Origin: Thermosynechococcaceae cyanobacterium MS004
GTDB lineage: Bacteria; Cyanobacteriota; Cyanobacteriia; Thermosynechococcales; Thermosynechococcaceae
Length of the DNA: 64,000 nucleotides
Direction: 5' to 3'
NCBI GenBank assembly: GCA_022402525.1
Contig: JAKRSB010000001.1
Location: 1-64,000, forward strand
The number at the start of each line of letters is the position of its first letter. Within the stretch, counting starts at the first letter, position 1. A program made the translations under genes and the position numbers. The notes under the pieces are model-generated. The model was not told the DNA's origin. It saw only the letters and a list, made by a program, of their open reading frames with translations, and did not search any database. Below are positions 27,816 through 36,502 of this stretch, in pieces.

Positions 27816-29255
27816 GTGACGCAACAGTTTGACTATGATTTGGTCATTATTGGCGCAGGGGTGGGTGGCCATGGGGCGGCACTTCATGCGGTGGAATGTG
27901 GCCTAAAAACCGCCATCATCGAGTCGGCTGATATGGGCGGCACCTGCGTGAATCGCGGCTGCATTCCCTCTAAGGCACTCTTGGCGGCGTCGGGTCGGGT
28001 GCGGGAATTGCGGGATGAGCATCACCTTAAGTCGTTGGGCATTCAGCTTCAGCAGGTGGCCTTTGATCGATCGGGCATTGCGGATCATGCCGGAAACTTG
28101 GTGGCGAAGATTCGGGGCGACTTGACCAATAGCCTGAAGCGTTTGAATGTGGATATTCTTCACGGCTGGGGCAAGGTCGCTGGCCCGCAAAAGGTGGAGG
28201 TCATTTCTGAAAATGGCGATCGCACCCTCACCGCAAAAGACATTATTATTGCCAGCGGCTCAACGCCCTGGGTGCCGCCGGGGGTACAGGTAGACGGTAA
28301 GACGGTGTTTACCAGCGATGACGCCATTAAGCTCAATTGGCTCCCCAACTGGGTGGCCATTATTGGCAGCGGCTATATTGGCCTGGAGTTTTCGGATGTG
28401 TATACCGCCCTTGGCTCCGAAGTGACCATGATTGAGGCGATGGATCGGCTCATGCCGACCTTTGACCCAGATATTGCCAAAATTGCCCAGCGGGTTTTGA
28501 TAGACCCCCGTGATGTGGAAACCCGCGTCGGACTGATTGCCAAAAAAGTCACCCCCGGCGCACCCGTGGTGATTGAGCTGGCTGACCCCAAAACCAAGGA
28601 AGTGGTGGAGGTCATTGAGGTGGATGCCTGCCTAGTCGCCACCGGACGGGTGCCTGCCACCAAGAACCTTGGCTTAGAGAATGCGGGAGCCAGCGCCAAC
28701 GCGCGCGGCTTTATTCCCGTCAATGATCACATGCAGGTCACTAAAGACGACGAACCCATTCCCCACCTGTGGGCGATCGGGGACGCGACGGGCAAAATGA
28801 TGCTGGCCCACGCGGCCTCAGCCCAGGGCATTGCTGCGGTTGAGACGATCTGCGGCCGCAACCGCTCCGTCAACTATCGCGCCATTCCGGCAGCGGCCTT
28901 TACGCACCCTGAGGTGAGTTTTGTCGGGCTAACGGAACCCCAGGCAAAGGAGTTGGCTGATGCAGAAGGCTTTGTCATTAAGTCGGTGCGCACCTACTTT
29001 AAGGGCAATTCCAAGGCGCTTGCGGAGGGTGAAACGGACGGTATTGCCAAAATTATCTACCGCGAAGATACGGGAGAAGTGCTGGGTGCTCATATTATTG
29101 GCCTGCACGCGGCGGACTTGATTCACGAGGCATCCAACGCGATCGCTCAGGGGGTACCCGTGCAGGAGCTGGCTCATTTTGTTCATACCCATCCCACGCT
29201 GTCTGAGGTGCTGGATGAGGCCTACAAACGAGCGGCGATCGCGGTGAAAGCTTAG
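27816..29255 (+). CDS. lpdA: Dihydrolipoyl dehydrogenase (E3)
   Basis: 479 aa flavoprotein disulphide reductase that reoxidises dihydrolipoamide in 2-oxoacid dehydrogenase or glycine-cleavage complexes. FAD-binding GAGVGGHG (13-20), redox cysteines C44/C49 ([13 protein letters not shown]), NAD-binding IGSGYIGLE, second FAD motif AIGDATG, and the C-terminal HTHPTLSE active-site pair are all present. The start is GTG at 27816 with AGGAGA 6 nt upstream. Extra residues around 200-250 are typical of the plastid/cyanobacterial form. No partner subunits are adjacent. Confidence 0.95.
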   Translation: MTQQFDYDLVIIGAGVGGHGAALHAVECGLKTAIIESADMGGTCVNRGCIPSKALLAASGRVRELRDEHHLKSLGIQLQQVAFDRSGIADHAGNLVAKIRGDLTNSLKRLNVDILHGWGKVAGPQKVEVISENGDRTLTAKDIIIASGSTPWVPPGVQVDGKTVFTSDDAIKLNWLPNWVAIIGSGYIGLEFSDVYTALGSEVTMIEAMDRLMPTFDPDIAKIAQRVLIDPRDVETRVGLIAKKVTPGAPVVIELADPKTKEVVEVIEVDACLVATGRVPATKNLGLENAGASANARGFIPVNDHMQVTKDDEPIPHLWAIGDATGKMMLAHAASAQGIAAVETICGRNRSVNYRAIPAAAFTHPEVSFVGLTEPQAKELADAEGFVIKSVRTYFKGNSKALAEGETDGIAKIIYREDTGEVLGAHIIGLHAADLIHEASNAIAQGVPVQELAHFVHTHPTLSEVLDEAYKRAAIAVKA

Positions 29256-29305
29256 GTAGCTTAACTGAATCAGAATCAGAGACTGGATATCGGAGGTGAT
29301 CGGCC

Positions 29306-30019
29306 ATGACCCTGTTTGCTGAACTCAGCCTGGATGAGCTTTACCCAGAAAGCGACGGAAACCCAGTGGCCGACAATACGGAACAATTTAGCTGGATTGT
29401 CTTGATTAAAGAGAATCTAGAAATCTTGTTTGCCGATCGCCCAGATGTCTTTGTGGCAGGCGACCTGCTCTGGTATCCAGTCCAGTCCCAGCTCATTGCC
29501 CCCACCGCGCCCGATGCGCTGGTTGCCTTTGGCAGACCCAAGGGTAAAAGAGGGTCTTACCGCCAATGGCTGGAGGATAATATTGCGCCCCAAGTCGTGT
29601 TTGAGATTGTCTCTCCCTGCAATACCAAGGCAGAGATGCAGCGCAAGCTTGAATTTTATGAGCGCTACGGTGTTGAAGAATTTTACCTCTTCGATCCTGA
29701 TCGCCTGGAGCTAGAGGGCTGGGTGCGGCGAGAGAATGGCTTGGACAGGATTACCTCCTTGGATGGATGGGTCAGCCCTCGTCTGGGCGTTAAATTCAGC
29801 TTTGATGGTCAGGAATTTTTGCTGTTTCGTCCCGATGGACAGCGATTTTTGAGTCCGATTGAGCTATCTCAGGTCGCAGCGCAAGAGCGATCGCGAGCTG
29901 ATCTTGAACAGCAGCGAGCTGACTTTGAACAGCAGCGGGCCAACCTTGCCCAGCAGCGAGCTGAGGCGTTTGCTGCCAAACTTCGGGAGCTTGGCATTAA
30001 CCCAGACGAGGTTGGGTAA
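29306..30019 (+). CDS. Uma2-family (DUF820) endonuclease-like protein
   Basis: 237 aa. A PD-(D/E)xK-fold domain (about 15-185) shows PDALVAFGRPKG, VVFEIVSPCNTKAEMQRK and YGVEEFYLFDPD, the usual catalytic layout of this family, which is expanded in cyanobacteria. A C-terminal coiled coil of repeated QQRA units (SRADLEQQRADFEQQRANL) ends in LRELGINPDEVG. Role in cells is unknown; nuclease activity is inferred from fold. A very strong GGAGGTGAT precedes the ATG. The stop lies in a 14-nt tandem repeat, and the next gene follows 76 bp later. Confidence 0.88.
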   Translation: MTLFAELSLDELYPESDGNPVADNTEQFSWIVLIKENLEILFADRPDVFVAGDLLWYPVQSQLIAPTAPDALVAFGRPKGKRGSYRQWLEDNIAPQVVFEIVSPCNTKAEMQRKLEFYERYGVEEFYLFDPDRLELEGWVRRENGLDRITSLDGWVSPRLGVKFSFDGQEFLLFRPDGQRFLSPIELSQVAAQERSRADLEQQRADFEQQRANLAQQRAEAFAAKLRELGINPDEVG

Positions 30020-30053
30020 AGCGCATTGGGTAAAGCGCACTGGGTGAAGACCC
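30012..30053. repeat. 14-nt tandem repeat carrying the uma2 stop codon
   Basis: Two perfect copies of TTGGGTAAAGCGCA and a third diverged copy (CTGGGTGAAGACCC). Stops TAA (30017), TAA (30031) and TGA (30045) fall in all three frames; the third unit changed TAA to TGA and kept a stop. Confidence 0.95.
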
Positions 30054-30095
30054 TTTGGGCAAACCGTCCCCCTATCATGAGGAAGTTTCAGTGTT

Positions 30096-31682
30096 ATGGT
30101 GCTATCCTCCCAAGAAACCATTGACCAATTCCGAACCCTTCAGGCCCAGCTTGGCGATCGCTGGCATCTGCTAGAGGGAGAGGACAACGCAGATGTGGAT
30201 ATTTTGGTCGTCCCCTCTTTTAGCGTCGATCAACAAGAGCTGCAAAAAATCGACGGTTTTTTGCACTACGAGGAGCGGCTGCTGTTTACCCTGATTCGGC
30301 TGCGGAATCCTCGCACCCGACTGATTTACGTCACCTCCCAACCCCTGCCGCCCATCGTCATTGACTACTACCTCCAGCTTCTCCCCGGCATTCCCTTCTC
30401 CCACGCCCGCGATCGCCTCCTGCTGGTGCCCATCCACGATCAGTCCCTCAAGCCCCTCAGCCAAAAAATCCTAGAGCGTCCGCGCCTCATGGAGCGCATT
30501 CGCAATTCGTTGCGGCCAGACCACGCCTACATGGTGTGCTTTAACTCCACGCCCCTAGAGCGGGAACTGTCCGTGCAGCTCGATATTCCGCTGATGGCGG
30601 CTGATCCAGAGCTACTGTACTGGGGCACTAAGAGCGGCAGTCGTCAGATCTTTGCAGAATGCGGCATCCCGCACCCGGACGGTAGCGATTTGGTCAAAAC
30701 GGTGGATGACCTAGCCCAGGAAGCCGCACTCCTATGGAGCCGTCAGCCTCAGCTTCAGCGCATGGTGGTGAAGCTGAATGAAGGGTTTTCGGGTGAGGGG
30801 AACGGTATTTTAGGGTTGACCTCTCTCGCACCGAAGCTGGGGGATTCTCCGTCCGTGGCAGAGCGCATGAATCTCCTGCAGGCCCATCTGCCCAGCCTTG
30901 TGTTTGAATCGGCCACTGAAACCTGGGCGCATTATGCCGCTCGGATTCCCATTTTAGGGGCGATCGTCGAAGCCTACATTGAAGGTAAACCCAAGCATTC
31001 GCCTAGCTTTCAAGGAGCGGTTTTGCCCAGCCGTCAGGTAGAAGCCCTCTCCACCCACGATCAGATTTTGGGTGGCCCCAATCATCAGATTTATTTAGGC
31101 TGTCGATTTCCAGCGCAGGAAGGCTATCGACTTCAGCTTCAGGAACTTGGCCTAAAGGTCGGGCAGAATTTGGCAGAAAAGGGCGTTCTGGAACGCTTTG
31201 GGGTGGACTTTGTGGCAGTGCAGACTCAGGACGGGGCGACCTGGGAGGTTCAGGCGATCGAAATTAACCTGCGCAAAGGTGGCACGACGCACCCCTTTAT
31301 GACCCTCAAGCTGCTGACCAATGGCCATTACGACACAGCGACAGGCTTATTTTCTGGACAAAAGGGCACCCCTAAATACTATGTGGCCTCAGACAACCTG
31401 CAAAAAGGCGCATACCACGGCCTGCTGCCCAACGACCTGATGGATATTATTGCGGAGCACCATCTGCACTTCAATTCTGGCAACGAAACCGGCACTGTGT
31501 TTCATTTAATGGGCTGTCTGTCTGAATTTGGCAAAGTGGGGCTGACCAGCATTGGCAACTCGCCAGAGGAGGCCGACCAGATTTATCGTCATGTCGCGGA
31601 GGTGCTAGATGCCGAAACCCAGCCTCACGATGTTTCCCATCCGACGATGCCGCTGGCCTGGTGCTTGGGACAAGAACGTTAG
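30096..31682 (+). CDS. ATP-grasp protein, PGM1-like peptide ligase / carboxylate-amine ligase
   Basis: 528 aa. Matches the cyanobacterial family annotated as carboxylate-amine ligase or peptide-ligase PGM1-related. The C-terminal half shows ATP-grasp features: MVVKLNEGFSGEGNGI (lysine and glycine-rich loop), VEAYIEGKPKHSPS, and IEINLRKGGTTHPF (metal-binding Glu/Asn). The N-terminal ~150 residues form a separate domain (VDILVVPSFSVD, LIYVTSQPLPP). It probably joins a carboxylate to an amine with ATP; substrates unknown. GAGG precedes the ATG. Possibly in one transcript with uma2. It converges on the RluD-like gene with a 12-bp gap and no visible terminator. Confidence 0.82.
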   Translation: MVLSSQETIDQFRTLQAQLGDRWHLLEGEDNADVDILVVPSFSVDQQELQKIDGFLHYEERLLFTLIRLRNPRTRLIYVTSQPLPPIVIDYYLQLLPGIPFSHARDRLLLVPIHDQSLKPLSQKILERPRLMERIRNSLRPDHAYMVCFNSTPLERELSVQLDIPLMAADPELLYWGTKSGSRQIFAECGIPHPDGSDLVKTVDDLAQEAALLWSRQPQLQRMVVKLNEGFSGEGNGILGLTSLAPKLGDSPSVAERMNLLQAHLPSLVFESATETWAHYAARIPILGAIVEAYIEGKPKHSPSFQGAVLPSRQVEALSTHDQILGGPNHQIYLGCRFPAQEGYRLQLQELGLKVGQNLAEKGVLERFGVDFVAVQTQDGATWEVQAIEINLRKGGTTHPFMTLKLLTNGHYDTATGLFSGQKGTPKYYVASDNLQKGAYHGLLPNDLMDIIAEHHLHFNSGNETGTVFHLMGCLSEFGKVGLTSIGNSPEEADQIYRHVAEVLDAETQPHDVSHPTMPLAWCLGQER

Positions 31683-31694
31683 CCGATCACTACG

Positions 31695-32672
31695 CTAGAC
31701 CGCATGGCGCTGCTGCAAGAATTGTAGCGCCTTCAAAAATTCGCTTGGCAGGGGAGCTTCAACCTGAATCTGCGCGCCCGTCATGGGGTGGGCTAGGGTT
31801 AAGCGCCAGGCGTGCAGAAGCTGACCCGTGAGGTTGACGCCCAGCGATCGCCCTTTCCCGTAGAGTGGATCTCCGACAATGGGGCAGCCCAGCGCCAGAC
31901 AATGCACCCGAATTTGATGGGTGCGGCCAGTGCCGAGCCGGAAATGCACGAGGGAAAAATTGCCCAAACGCTCTTTGACCTGCCAGTGGGTGGTCGCGGA
32001 GCGTCCCCCTGCTTCGGTGGGAATAATGGCCATGCGCTTGCGATCGCTGACGCTGCGGCCAATGGGCTGATCGACCAAGCCAGACTCCGCTGGGGGTTTG
32101 CCGTAGACAATTCCCAAATACTCGCGCTGGGCGGTCTTGGCCTGGATTTGAGCCTGTAAATGCTGGTGGGCCTGATCGGTTTTGGCGATCGCCAAGGCAC
32201 CGCTGGTGTCTTTGTCGAGGCGATGGACAATACCCGGTCGCTGCACCCCACCAATGCCCGATAGGCTGGTTTCTAGGCCATCCTCGGACTGGCAGTGGGA
32301 GAGCAGGGCATGGACGAGGGTGCCTGTCTCGTGGCCGGGGGCAGGATGCACGACCAGACCCGCAGGTTTATTCAGAATCAGGAGATACTCATCCTCGTAC
32401 AAAATATCCAGAGGGATGGCCTCTGGTGCGAGGTTCATGGGGATAGCGGGGGGCACCCTGACCTGGATTAGATCGCCAGGGCGCACCTCATACTTTTTGA
32501 GGGTGCAGGGGGCAGCATTGACCAGCACCTGGCCTTGGTCGATGAGCTTTTGAATTTGCGATCGCGAAAAATCCTCACGCTGCTCCGCCAACCAGCGATC
32601 CAGCCGCTGCCCAAAGTCAGTAGATGTCACAACCTGGAATTCATGAAGGGTTCCCCCATCCATCTCATCCAT
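31695..32672 (-). CDS. rluD: RluA-family pseudouridine synthase, RluD-like
   Basis: 325 aa. An S4 RNA-binding domain (about 20-75, SRSQIQKLIDQGQVLVN) precedes the catalytic domain with the signature HRLDKDTSG, catalytic D153, and downstream LGTGRTHQIRVH. It isomerises specific uridines in RNA, for RluD in helix 69 of 23S rRNA; the exact target here is inferred from S4 plus length. ATG at 32672. Alone on this strand between convergent and divergent neighbours. Confidence 0.92.
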   Translation of the reverse strand: MDEMDGGTLHEFQVVTSTDFGQRLDRWLAEQREDFSRSQIQKLIDQGQVLVNAAPCTLKKYEVRPGDLIQVRVPPAIPMNLAPEAIPLDILYEDEYLLILNKPAGLVVHPAPGHETGTLVHALLSHCQSEDGLETSLSGIGGVQRPGIVHRLDKDTSGALAIAKTDQAHQHLQAQIQAKTAQREYLGIVYGKPPAESGLVDQPIGRSVSDRKRMAIIPTEAGGRSATTHWQVKERLGNFSLVHFRLGTGRTHQIRVHCLALGCPIVGDPLYGKGRSLGVNLTGQLLHAWRLTLAHPMTGAQIQVEAPLPSEFLKALQFLQQRHAV

Positions 32673-32799
32673 AAATATATTTATTTCCTCCCTAAGACCT
32701 CCATCTTACTCGCCTGAGCCGTAGCGTTCCGAAGCCAGATGGCCAGATCAGGACAAATCATGGAATTACAGATAATAGAATTGCCGATCAGAATAAGCT

Positions 32800-34356
32800 A
32801 TGCCTTTTGCCGAAATTATTTCAGCCCTCATTATTCTGCTACTCGTCGCTACCGGGGTTGCCCTACTGTCTCGTCGGCTAAACCTGCCCTATGCTGCTGG
32901 ACTGGTGGTCGCTGGCCTAGCCATCACCGAACTCATGCCGCGACGAATTGGCCTAGAGCCTGCACTCATTCTGAACCTCTTCTTACCGATTCTGCTGTTT
33001 GAAGCGGCCCTCAATACAGACATCAGTCGCCTCCGGAGTATTCTCAAGCCGGTTCTGCTTCTTGCAGGGCCGGGGGTAATTTTGGCCTCTGGGATTACCG
33101 CTTCGATTTTGATGAAAGGGCTAGGACTTCCCTGGATTCCCGCCATGCTGGCGGGGACAATTTTGGCAATCACGGATACGGTTTCTGTCATTGCTGTGTT
33201 TAAGGAAATATCCGTTCCCTCAAGGCTGAGCGGCATTGTGGAAGGCGAAAGCCTCTTTAATGACGGCATTGCGCTGGTGATTTTCAGCCTCATTCTTAAA
33301 ATTAACGAGTCTGGCTCTCTCACGATTTTGCAGGGGGTACAGGACTTATTGGTGGTGTTAGCAGGGGGAATCCTGGTTGGCGCTAGTTTTGGGTATCTGA
33401 GTGCCGGACTCTTTGTCCGAGCGGATGACTCCTTCAGCGGAATCTTGCTGACTATGGCGATCGCTCTGGGCACCTTTCAGGTGGGGCAGCGCTTTGAAGT
33501 CTCAGGCGTTGTGGCTGTTGTTGTGGCAGGGTTAATGGTGGGCACCCTTGGCCTATCGGGGGGTATCCAAGCTTCCACGCGACTGACGCTCTTAAGCTTC
33601 TGGGAGTCAGCCGCATTTATTGTGAATAGCTTCATTTTTTTGTTGATTGGCCTAGAGGTGAACTTAATCACCCTTTGGCAAACACTACCAGCGGTTTTAT
33701 TAGCCTTTGTGGCTTACCAAATGGGTCGAGCGCTCTCCGTCTATCCCCTACTAGCGATCCTGCGATGGTTTGATCGGCCAATCCCCTGGCGCTGGCAGCA
33801 TGTTCTATTTCTGGGCAATATTAAGGGCTCCTTATCTATGGCGCTGGCCTTCAGCATCCCCGTCAGTATTATCCAACGGGAGCAGTTGATTGCCATTGTA
33901 TTTGGGACGGTCTTACTCTCCCTGCTGGGGCAAGGGATTAGTCTTCCCTGGCTGGTAAAGCGTCTACGGCTGTCTCGCCTGTCTATTGCGTACCAGGAGC
34001 TAGAAACCCTACAAGCCCAGCTTATTGCCGCAAAAGCTGCCCAGGATGAGCTGGAGATGCTGCTCAAAAGCGGCGTCCTTCCCAAAGCAGTGTATGAAGA
34101 AATCCGAGCGACCTATCAAGTGCAGGTGGCTGGTGCTGAAAAACAGCTCCGGAATATCTATAACCGCCCTGACAGTGCTGGAGAAACGCCCAAAGGCGAA
34201 GGTTCAAAGCGAGATGTCATTCGTCGTCGTCTACTGCTGGCTGAAAAAAGCGCCCTAGACTTAGCGCTCCGTAAGCAAATTTTGTCCGAGGAAGTGGTCA
34301 AGGATAAACTGAAGGCGATCGACGCTCAGTTGGTCAGCCTGACTGATGATGAATAG
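32800..34356 (+). CDS. CPA1-type Na+(K+)/H+ antiporter
   Basis: 518 aa with about 12 hydrophobic segments over residues 1-385 and a cytoplasmic helical tail (about 390-518). The transport-site region reads EGESLFNDGIALVIF with the conserved Asn-Asp pair, and the ITDTVSVIAVFKE block matches the NhaP/CPA1 family. It exchanges monovalent cations for protons in plasma or thylakoid membrane. The downstream gene on the other strand encodes an RCK/TrkA-type NAD-binding protein, a plausible regulator of cation flux (inference from convergence only). Confidence 0.9.
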   Translation: MPFAEIISALIILLLVATGVALLSRRLNLPYAAGLVVAGLAITELMPRRIGLEPALILNLFLPILLFEAALNTDISRLRSILKPVLLLAGPGVILASGITASILMKGLGLPWIPAMLAGTILAITDTVSVIAVFKEISVPSRLSGIVEGESLFNDGIALVIFSLILKINESGSLTILQGVQDLLVVLAGGILVGASFGYLSAGLFVRADDSFSGILLTMAIALGTFQVGQRFEVSGVVAVVVAGLMVGTLGLSGGIQASTRLTLLSFWESAAFIVNSFIFLLIGLEVNLITLWQTLPAVLLAFVAYQMGRALSVYPLLAILRWFDRPIPWRWQHVLFLGNIKGSLSMALAFSIPVSIIQREQLIAIVFGTVLLSLLGQGISLPWLVKRLRLSRLSIAYQELETLQAQLIAAKAAQDELEMLLKSGVLPKAVYEEIRATYQVQVAGAEKQLRNIYNRPDSAGETPKGEGSKRDVIRRRLLLAEKSALDLALRKQILSEEVVKDKLKAIDAQLVSLTDDE

Positions 34357-34492
34357 CTGGTGCTTATAGAGCTGCTAGAGCTGCTCATCTGTGGCCTAGT
34401 TCTGTTGCGGCTGTTCTATGACCCAATGCCTTGACTGCCGACACAGCTCTCATGACAACAGGATGTTCAGGACAACAGGACAAAAGCTTTGC

Positions 34493-35170
34493 TTATTTGC
34501 AAGACTCAATAAAATCAACCACTTGATGAACAGAGCCGGGTTTGGTCACAATGAGCAGGGTAGATCCAGGTTCCAGAACGGTGCTGCCGTTGGGAATTGT
34601 CAAATTTTCATGGGGATGGGGCTGATATCCTATAATCAGCGATCCCTGCGGAAACTGGGCATCTTGGGCGACCATTGCCACGCTGCGACCTGCAATATTG
34701 CAGTTTTGGGACACGGAGAGCTTAAGAATTTCAATTTGTCCCTGCTCAAAATGCATCATTGACTCAATCTGCGGATACTCAATGGCATTCACCATCGTTG
34801 AGACGGACAGATCTACCGTACTAACGATGTGCGCTGCACCAGAGATTCGCAGGGGTTCTTCAAAGTCACTGTGGCGCATTCGGGTCACGATCTGATGAAC
34901 GCCGTAGTGTTTGGCAAGGGTTACTAGCGCTAAGTTGAGGGCATCACTGCGCAGAACAGCGGCCAGTGCATCTGCCTTACGAATTCCTGCTTCAAGAAGG
35001 ACTTCGGTACTCACGGCACTGCCTTCAAACGCCATAACGCCAACCTGCTCCCGTGCATAGTGACAGGCTTGAACATCAATATCAATGACGGCTACAGTAT
35101 GGCCTAGGGCAATCAGTTTTTGGGCTAGAGTAAGCCCAACTAAGCCAGCACCACCAATCAGTACATACAT
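34493..35170 (-). CDS. TrkA-type RCK protein (K+ uptake regulator)
   Basis: 225 aa. An RCK_N Rossmann domain (about 1-125) with GGAGLVGLTLAQ and the acid VIDID at the end of strand 2 indicates NAD(H) binding. An RCK_C domain follows (about 140-220). This single-module form forms gating rings on TrkH/KtrB or related channels. No membrane partner of that type is adjacent; the neighbour is a CPA1 antiporter. ATG at 35170. Confidence 0.88.
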   Translation of the reverse strand: MYVLIGGAGLVGLTLAQKLIALGHTVAVIDIDVQACHYAREQVGVMAFEGSAVSTEVLLEAGIRKADALAAVLRSDALNLALVTLAKHYGVHQIVTRMRHSDFEEPLRISGAAHIVSTVDLSVSTMVNAIEYPQIESMMHFEQGQIEILKLSVSQNCNIAGRSVAMVAQDAQFPQGSLIIGYQPHPHENLTIPNGSTVLEPGSTLLIVTKPGSVHQVVDFIESCK

Positions 35171-35260
35171 GAGTTATGGCTACAGCAACGGCTGATTTAT
35201 GGAAAAATTGGGAGAACAATTGCCAAGTCAGTCTTTTTTAGCAAAAATATCACGATAGTT

Positions 35261-35308
35261 TTGGGCTAGAAGTTCTTTGGGCTAGAAGTTTTTTGGGCTA
35301 GAAGCTCC
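35261..35308. repeat. 16-nt x3 intergenic tandem repeat
   Basis: Units TTGGGCTAGAAGTTCT, TTGGGCTAGAAGTTTT and TTGGGCTAGAAGCTCC, in the 225-bp gap between the divergent trkA-like and aspartic protease genes. Confidence 0.95.
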
Positions 35309-35395
35309 TGCTCGCAAGAATAAGGCTAGCCAGGGAATTGAGCAAGTCTAGGTCAAGATCCAGGTATTTAAGCAAGATAGTTCCAATAGGGCAGT

Positions 35396-36502
35396 ATGGC
35401 GCACCACTCAACGCAAGGACTAGAGAAACGGTCGAGGAATTTAGGACGGAAGACACTGAGGAGGCTCGTATTTCTGAGGCTGGGGTTTCTGAGCGTACTT
35501 CTGATGACGCCTCAGCAGAGCCTGGGTCAGTCATTAGGTTCCTACCTGTCTTCGACTCCCCCTCACGCAGGGGCGATCGTCCAGCTTAAGGGGTTAAATG
35601 TGCCGCCTCCCCAGGTCAAGGGTTCTGCTACGCTGCCCTTGTCGGTCTTGGATCAAACTCAGGTGTTTACGGCGGTAGGGCTTTTGGGTAAGCGATCAGG
35701 GCAATTCCTCATCGATACGGGGGCTTCTACCACGATGCTTTCAGCAGCACTGGTGAAGGCGCTTCAGCTTCAGGGACGCCCAGTGCCTGGGGATAAGTTG
35801 GCCTCAGCGGTGGCGGGTAACGAATGCTCCTCCATGAACGCGACGCTTCATACCCTCCCAACTTTAAGGTTTCAGACGGTGGAGGTGAAGGGACTCAGCG
35901 GCCTAAAGTTTGAGAGCACGGTCATTCCAGAGGGCCTGTCCGGGGTCTTGGGAATGGATGTTCTGGGTCGATTTGATCTTCAGCTCCATCCTCAAGCTCG
36001 CACCCTCAAGCTCACCGCACCCACTCCCTTACCGATCGCCGCTGCTGATCAGGCTGTTCCCCTTCAGAAGAAGTTAGGGGTGTTTCTCGCAAAGCTGACG
36101 ATGAATGGCCAGGGGCCGTTTACGCTATTGCTGGACACAGGGGCAGACAGCACATTTATTTCAGAAGAGGTCGCTGCCCGGATCAAGCTCGATCCTAAAA
36201 ATCGAGAGCCAATCCAGATTCAAGGGTTTTGTGGCCTAGAGCCTGCTACGCGATCGCGATTGGCGACCCTGAAGCTATACCAGCATGAGCAGAACAACCT
36301 AGAGGCGATCGTGCTGACTTCTTCGATTTTGAAGCTGTTGGGGGTGGATGGAATTCTCGGCCAAAATTTTTTGCAGCACTATCAGCAGTACTGGCGGTTT
36401 ACCCCAGCCGTGGTGCGTAGTTCCAGGGCAGACGGAAGCTTGCTGCTGTCTCCGATTCCAGTCCCCTCAGGGATTGCGCCCAAAGCCGCCCCCAACCGTT
36501 AG
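35396..36502 (+). CDS. Retropepsin-like aspartic protease, two-lobed and exported
   Basis: 368 aa. Both active-site motifs are visible: FLIDTGASTTML near residue 100 and LLLDTGADSTFI near residue 250, so the two lobes sit in one chain. An N-terminal basic region and hydrophobic segment (LVFLRLGFLSVLLM) resemble a signal peptide, suggesting periplasmic location. Members in cyanobacteria are mostly uncharacterised. The stop overlaps the end of the convergent TPR gene by 4 nt. Start not certain; ATG at 35396 is the first. Confidence 0.82.
   Translation: MAHHSTQGLEKRSRNLGRKTLRRLVFLRLGFLSVLLMTPQQSLGQSLGSYLSSTPPHAGAIVQLKGLNVPPPQVKGSATLPLSVLDQTQVFTAVGLLGKRSGQFLIDTGASTTMLSAALVKALQLQGRPVPGDKLASAVAGNECSSMNATLHTLPTLRFQTVEVKGLSGLKFESTVIPEGLSGVLGMDVLGRFDLQLHPQARTLKLTAPTPLPIAAADQAVPLQKKLGVFLAKLTMNGQGPFTLLLDTGADSTFISEEVAARIKLDPKNREPIQIQGFCGLEPATRSRLATLKLYQHEQNNLEAIVLTSSILKLLGVDGILGQNFLQHYQQYWRFTPAVVRSSRADGSLLLSPIPVPSGIAPKAAPNR

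Noticed and set aside
32889-33473. 194-codon minus-strand frame within the antiporter
   Set aside because: Antisense shadow of transmembrane codons; Ser/Thr/Ile-rich and without motif.
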